Shown here in pieces: positions 59,470 to 64,000 of a stretch of 64,000 nt of DNA. The stretch comes from Voacanga thouarsii. Its lineage: Eukaryota; Streptophyta; Magnoliopsida; Gentianales; Apocynaceae. Numbering within the stretch: position 1 is the first letter of the stretch; every line of letters begins with the position of its first letter. The stretch is from contig JANUWF010000101.1 in assembly GCA_026120185.1 (NCBI GenBank), forward strand, positions 1 through 64,000, written 5' to 3'. The notes beneath the pieces are model-generated. The model did not search any database. It worked only from the letters and a program-made list of their open reading frames with translations, and was not told where the DNA came from. A program made the translations under genes and the position numbers.

Positions 59470-60950
59470 ATTTTGGCAAGTATACCTATCGTGTAACATA
59501 GAGTTCTAATAGAAAGTATCATTTCCCTCAGGTAAAGTGGCAAGTACTTTTATATGCTATCATGTCATTGTTTAGTCAAGTTATCATCTAGGGAAAATTA
59601 ACAAATCATTAAAGGAATTAGCCAACCCCATCACATTATAATTCACCCACAATCACTAAACCCAATGAAAGAAAGAAAGAGATAAGTAATGCAAGTAAAT
59701 AGAATCTCCCAAATCTCCCAAATCAAGGTCAACCTTAACCACCTAAATTAGCTAATCTACAACTTAAATTAGGTACCAATAAGATACCAATGGACAATCT
59801 CATACAAGACATACATTCTCTCGAATTATGAGCTCCTTACTCTTATATTAATTGGTGGGTATCTCTACCTCACTAATCAATTGTAAGAGGCATTATGATC
59901 CATTACCCATCTAGTTTGGGGGAAATGAAGCCCTATCTCTGGGTAACGTTACAACCCTTCAATCGGCTAGTTCTCACCTTCAAAACACCTTCTTAAGGTG
60001 ATTGAAGAAAAACCCATAAAGTAAATCTGCCAATCAAGTCTCTAAATCCTTACCCCATCTCTCAAAATTATTAAGACAAGAAAACCCAACCAATAGAAAT
60101 ACGCAATATACTACAAGTGATTGAATATGTAAAATAATTTGTAAATAACTTAAATAGAAGTCAAGATATAACAAAATAAGGGTTCAACCCTTTAAATAAA
60201 TCATTAATCAACAAAAGTGCAATAAAAATCAACAAGAAAATGTAAGAGAAAAGGAAATAAACTCATGGACAAGTTGGTCTCTTCTTTCTCTTGCAAATTC
60301 CTTTTGAATATGCTCTCTTCTCCTCCAAAGGAGACTTGGATCCTTCCTTGAGCTCCTCCTTGGTGTTCTAGGGTTTGAGAGTGGCTCTCCCCCTTCTTGT
60401 TTCATCCTTTGGCAAAACAACAATAGGATCTATTTATAGTGCTCCTTGAAAACCCTTGAATTCTCCTGTGCACTGACTTGTCCTGATACAATGTGACACC
60501 TATTATAAAGCTAGACCAACCTTTGTTGTGCACTTTTTCTTGAAGATGTTGAATCCTACTCTAAACCAGCACCTGTCTATCCTTCCATCCGGTGTCTATT
60601 GGTTGTCTTGTTCCAACTCCTTTACTCTTTGGAAATATCCAGTGTCTCTTCAGTTGTCCAACTGCTATCTGTTGATTAGTGCAACCACTGCCAATGTGTC
60701 TTTAAACCGATGCTTGTTATCTCTGGAATGTTTTCCTAAACTTTCTGTTTAGATCCAATGCCTATTTACCCATGGACCAGATGCTAGTTTGATGCTTCTT
60801 TGCTCTGTTTTGATCATGTTTCTTCATTCATCTCTTATTTATGCATTTTGCACAAAACAAGGAAAAAAATGAGCAGTCATTTGATCATAAATTTTGCATA
60901 ACTCAAGTCAAAATGACTAATAAATACGGACATTATGAGCACTCATCAAT
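59470..60950 (-). mobile_element. LTR-like region, family uncertain
   Basis: The minus strand begins around 60950 with gatgagtgctcataatgtcc, includes dyad-like ggtgtct/ccatccggtgtc and atgctggtttagagtagg-type text (60480-60780), then a C/T-rich leader and an ORF (60229-60423) with RRSSRKDPSLLWRRREH that I regard as non-coding. It ends toward aaatatgcattgtgtgtgag. The organisation resembles a retrotransposon LTR plus leader, but I could not define TG/CA ends, a target duplication or any polyprotein. Confidence 0.4.
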
Positions 60951-61501
60951 TTCCAAATCAAATAAGGTGTTTGTGGTCATTTTGCAATAGATTTACACAT
61001 AAGCATTTGATCGAGTTGAATGGAACTCCCCCAAGAAGGAGAAAATTTTCAGTGCGGTCACTTGAGAAGGTTATGTATGAAATGGGATTTCTAGTTAGAC
61101 ACATGAAAAGTGTCCTTTTCAATGCTTATAAAAAAACTTCCTATTCATTTAATCCCACTCAGAGAGTTAGGCAAGCTGTGCTCTGTGTGTCTGTGTGTGT
61201 GTGTGTGTTCTTTAAATTCATAGTTTGATGTTTTATGATCTTGTTTCATAGCTCTTTAGGTGGGAAAAATGTATGAGAAATACACCCCAAAAAAAACATA
61301 AAGGAAGAATTCTTTTACTTAATTTGATTTTTCGTTTCCAATTTGTAGTCCAAAAGGGGAAAAACATTATGAAAAGTATACAAAAAGAATTCTTGTCCAT
61401 ATAGGATGGATGATTTCCTCAAGTTCGAGGTACACCATTGTCAAACATTTTCAATTAAAGTGCTAATCACCCATTGTAGATAAAGTTGGAAACAAATCAA
61501 A
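60951..61501. other. Spacer with a (GT)n tract
   Basis: A TG-rich microsatellite occupies about 61182-61209. An ORF at 60935-61228 that runs into the microsatellite is not recognised. Otherwise AT-rich. Confidence 0.4.
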
Positions 61502-62111
61502 CATTACAAGAAATCTACTAATTTGCCACAAAAAAATCCATGGCTAAACTTAAATTTTCCATGGATCTGTGACGGAATTTGTCTGTGGAAAATACCATTG
61601 TCGCTAAGCATTTTTTTGCCACGAAACTCTTTCTATGTGATAATTTGCTACGAATTGTTCAAGTTGGTAGCATATTTCAAGGAGAAATATTGCAAGGAAA
61701 CCGTGGCAAATCCATCTCAATTTGTCACGGATTTGCCACAGAAATAATATGTAAATAAGCTGTCCATGGCAAATCCGTGGTATCCGTGGCAAATTACCAC
61801 GGATTTGTCATGGAGAATACTCAAGCAAGTCCTATTGCCACATATTTGCCATGAAATCAATATGAAAATAATTGTTCGTTGTAAATCCATGCTAGATTGT
61901 CACGGATTTGACATGGATTAAACAATTGGTTCGATCTTCAGTGACCAATCCATGATAGATAGCCACAGATTTGCCACGGATGGCATCCATTGGTACTATG
62001 TTCCGTGGCAAATCCATGACAGATTACCATGAATTTGCCATGGAATCAATATGCATTATATTATCTGTGGCAAATCCATGGCAGATTGCCACGAATTTGC
62101 CACGGATGACA
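61502..62111. mobile_element. CACTA-like end, ccgtggcaaat family, third good copy
   Basis: Starts cattacaagaaatctactaa (a variant of CACTACAAGAAA) at 61502 and is filled with ccatggcaaatccgtgg and ccacggatttgccatgg in alternating orientation. It is cut at 62111 by the start of a gypsy LTR. No coding sequence. Confidence 0.7.
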
Positions 62112-64000
62112 TGTAACACCCCTACTAATTGGCCTAAATGACCAGGGAATGTCACCCCGTCCTTTTAGACAAGGGGTCTTTATAGCAACGGAAGAAAAGA
62201 AAGCAACGAGGTATAACTAACATTAACTTCAAAGTGGAAACTGAATTACTAACTAAATAAATCCCAATATAGATTCACAAGGATAAAACTCTGTAAGCCA
62301 AACGAAATCCTTATACATTATCACTAGAGTAATGGTAGAAGAGTATCATCAAAACCTAATCTATTACAAAATGATCTTCAGCACTTGGTCTTGATAAACA
62401 TACATTACCCTGAAAAAAAAAATGAGGTTTGGAAAAGTCGTGTGAGATTATAAATAATCTCAGTAAGTCCGCAGTATGTGAAAGTGATAGTTACGAAATC
62501 AATGACATAATGCATGCTTATGAAATAAATTGAACGGATGTAAACAAAAAAAAAATTGCATTTGTCCATCTCAAATCCTTTGTCAAGTTTTCTCCCCCTC
62601 CCCCTTTTTTTTTTCTTTGAAGAGAGAACCACAAGTACGATTGATTAAGAAATGTATATAAGAATTTTGTTGGGCAATCAATTCATGTCAAAATTCTTGG
62701 AACAAGAAAGTCTTGAATCTATCATTATTCAACCATATCGCGTATCGAGACTGTAGATCATTAATACCATACAAATATGGCTACGGCATGTACAACAAAA
62801 GAAAAACAATAATCACGCGTAGGCGATCAACCTACAGAGAGAATGCTCCTCGTTCTTTTCTCTTACACATTTTCCTCAGGCCCGGATGTCCCACGTCCGT
62901 CTGTCAGAGTTCTCAAAACTCCGCTGCTTGCTAAGGACCTGGCTAAACTACTAGGACTGACGCCCTGTTTGGAAAGGATAGTTTCCCAAAGACGGCCTAT
63001 CAATCGGAAATCTCTCCTAGTCTAAAAGCTAGCCCTATAGCTTCGCCCCTTTGAGTACTCAAGTCTTCAACAAGGAGATTAAGGAAATTCCCATTCCAAT
63101 TTGGAATGTACAATTTCATTATCAAAACATTGTTTCAGTCCCCAAAAACCATATTTGGTTTAAAATTCAGCCCAATTCAAAACCACAATCGTACATTCTC
63201 TCTAAAATACTTTTAAAATACAAATCATGTCATCCATTCTATTCAAATTTTCTCAAGGCACAAATAAATCAAATTTGTTCATATCTTGCCTCAAAAGTGA
63301 TAATTGTTAGGAGCCAAAATCTCATGCTATGATTTTCACAATTATATGCATGAAGGAAAAATTGCCATTAGATATAAACATTGATGCGTGACTCCAGTCA
63401 TATCATAACGTTCATAAGAAGATTCCCAAAATTGATCATGCATACCTTTTTTTTTTTTTTCAAGTGGAAATCGTAAAGTGCTAAGAGTGATACCAAGTGC
63501 CATAAAAGAAAACTCATAAGTGAAATCATATCATGTGCTTCTTGTGACATAAACACGTATACATGATCACATGAACTTTTCATAGAATTATTTTGCATAA
63601 ACGAGTCATGAGGTGCAAGGACTTACATTGTCCAAAAGCTTAGCAAAAGAAATCTTTTCAAAATTTTCAATCCTTCCTTCCTCCCAAATCCGGCTCCAAA
63701 TCTAATATAAATTATACAAGAATTAATCTCTTGATCACAAGTCCTTAGAGATCGAACTAAATAAATTCCTTAGGAAAAAGAGGTTACTTATGCTCCAAGT
63801 AATCTCTTCTATCTCCTAATGCTAATCACATTTGCTTATTCTAATATTATTAATCCTAAACCCTTAATCAAGAAATCAATCCACATAGATTAGGGTGGAA
63901 AACATCCCATCAAGTTAAAAAGAACAAATAATTTAAACGATGAATAAATAGCTAGATTGATAAGTAAATAAATAAATCAATCAATCCATCAATGAATAAA
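62112..64000 (-). mobile_element. Long gypsy LTR, antisense, running off the window
   Basis: Starts tgtaacacccctactaattg at 62112, the complement of the 3' end of the long LTR family, and continues as the reverse complement of LTR1 from about 19756 down to about 17870 at the window end. It includes the conserved 19304-type ORF (62405-62632 minus). It is more diverged than the three plus-strand copies. As with LTR1 and the 3' LTR, a ccgtggcaaat-type CACTA-like end adjoins its 3' end. Confidence 0.88.

Noticed and set aside
60229..60423. Basic 64-codon minus ORF
   Set aside because: It lies in an LTR-like leader, shows no known domain and has no neighbouring coding sequence.

Overview
This is nuclear DNA from a flowering plant, most likely a eudicot. 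It is AT-rich and consists mostly of nested transposable elements and decayed gene fragments. I see no rRNA or tRNA gene, no prokaryotic-type operon and no gene that looks intact. The plant assignment rests on a CACTA (En/Spm) transposon with TNP2-type and Transposase_24-type genes, Ty3/gypsy elements with a tRNA-Met primer site, Ty1/copia remnants, and fragments of plant gene families (RWP-RK/RKD, WOX13-like, NET1/KIP1-like, and a GatB exon). The species cannot be named from the sequence.

Layout. 1-9057: the larger part of a CACTA element whose left end lies outside the window. It carries a frameshifted TnpD/TNP2-like gene (1836-5554), a decayed Transposase_24-like gene (6391-8055), a duplicated block of about 200 bp upstream of each gene, and a dense subterminal repeat array ending in the terminal inverted repeat. 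9058-15683: the left arm of an inverted duplication. It holds a truncated RWP-RK pseudogene (copy A), interrupted relative to the other arm by 4.3 kb with a hAT end and a copia gag remnant. 15684-20868: a 5'-truncated 4.1-kb gypsy LTR followed by the end of a second CACTA-like family. 20869-28900: AT-rich DNA with palindromic MITEs, a hAT-like end, a copia remnant and two CACTA-like repeat blocks. 28972-35450: gene fragments (NET1-like coil, WOX13-like exon, RWP-RK copy B, GatB exon) with an antisense LTR piece. 36504-48681: a gypsy element with two LTRs of about 4.1 kb and a shorter, damaged internal region. 48682-51769: a second copy of the CACTA-end, MITE and copia block. 51777-55634: a solo LTR with a 5-bp target duplication. 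55878-58380: the right arm of the inverted duplication with RWP-RK copy C. 58381-64000: an LTR-like region, another CACTA-like end and the start of another antisense gypsy LTR.

Two themes link the window. First, three RKD-type RWP-RK copies (A, B, C) are each disabled differently, and the arginine in the RWPxRK signature is lost in all three by changes consistent with CpG deamination. Second, the same blocks (RWP-RK unit, long LTR, CACTA end, copia fragment) recur in direct or inverted order. The breakpoints carry short microhomologies, and one arm preserves what looks like the empty target site of the CACTA element at the left edge.
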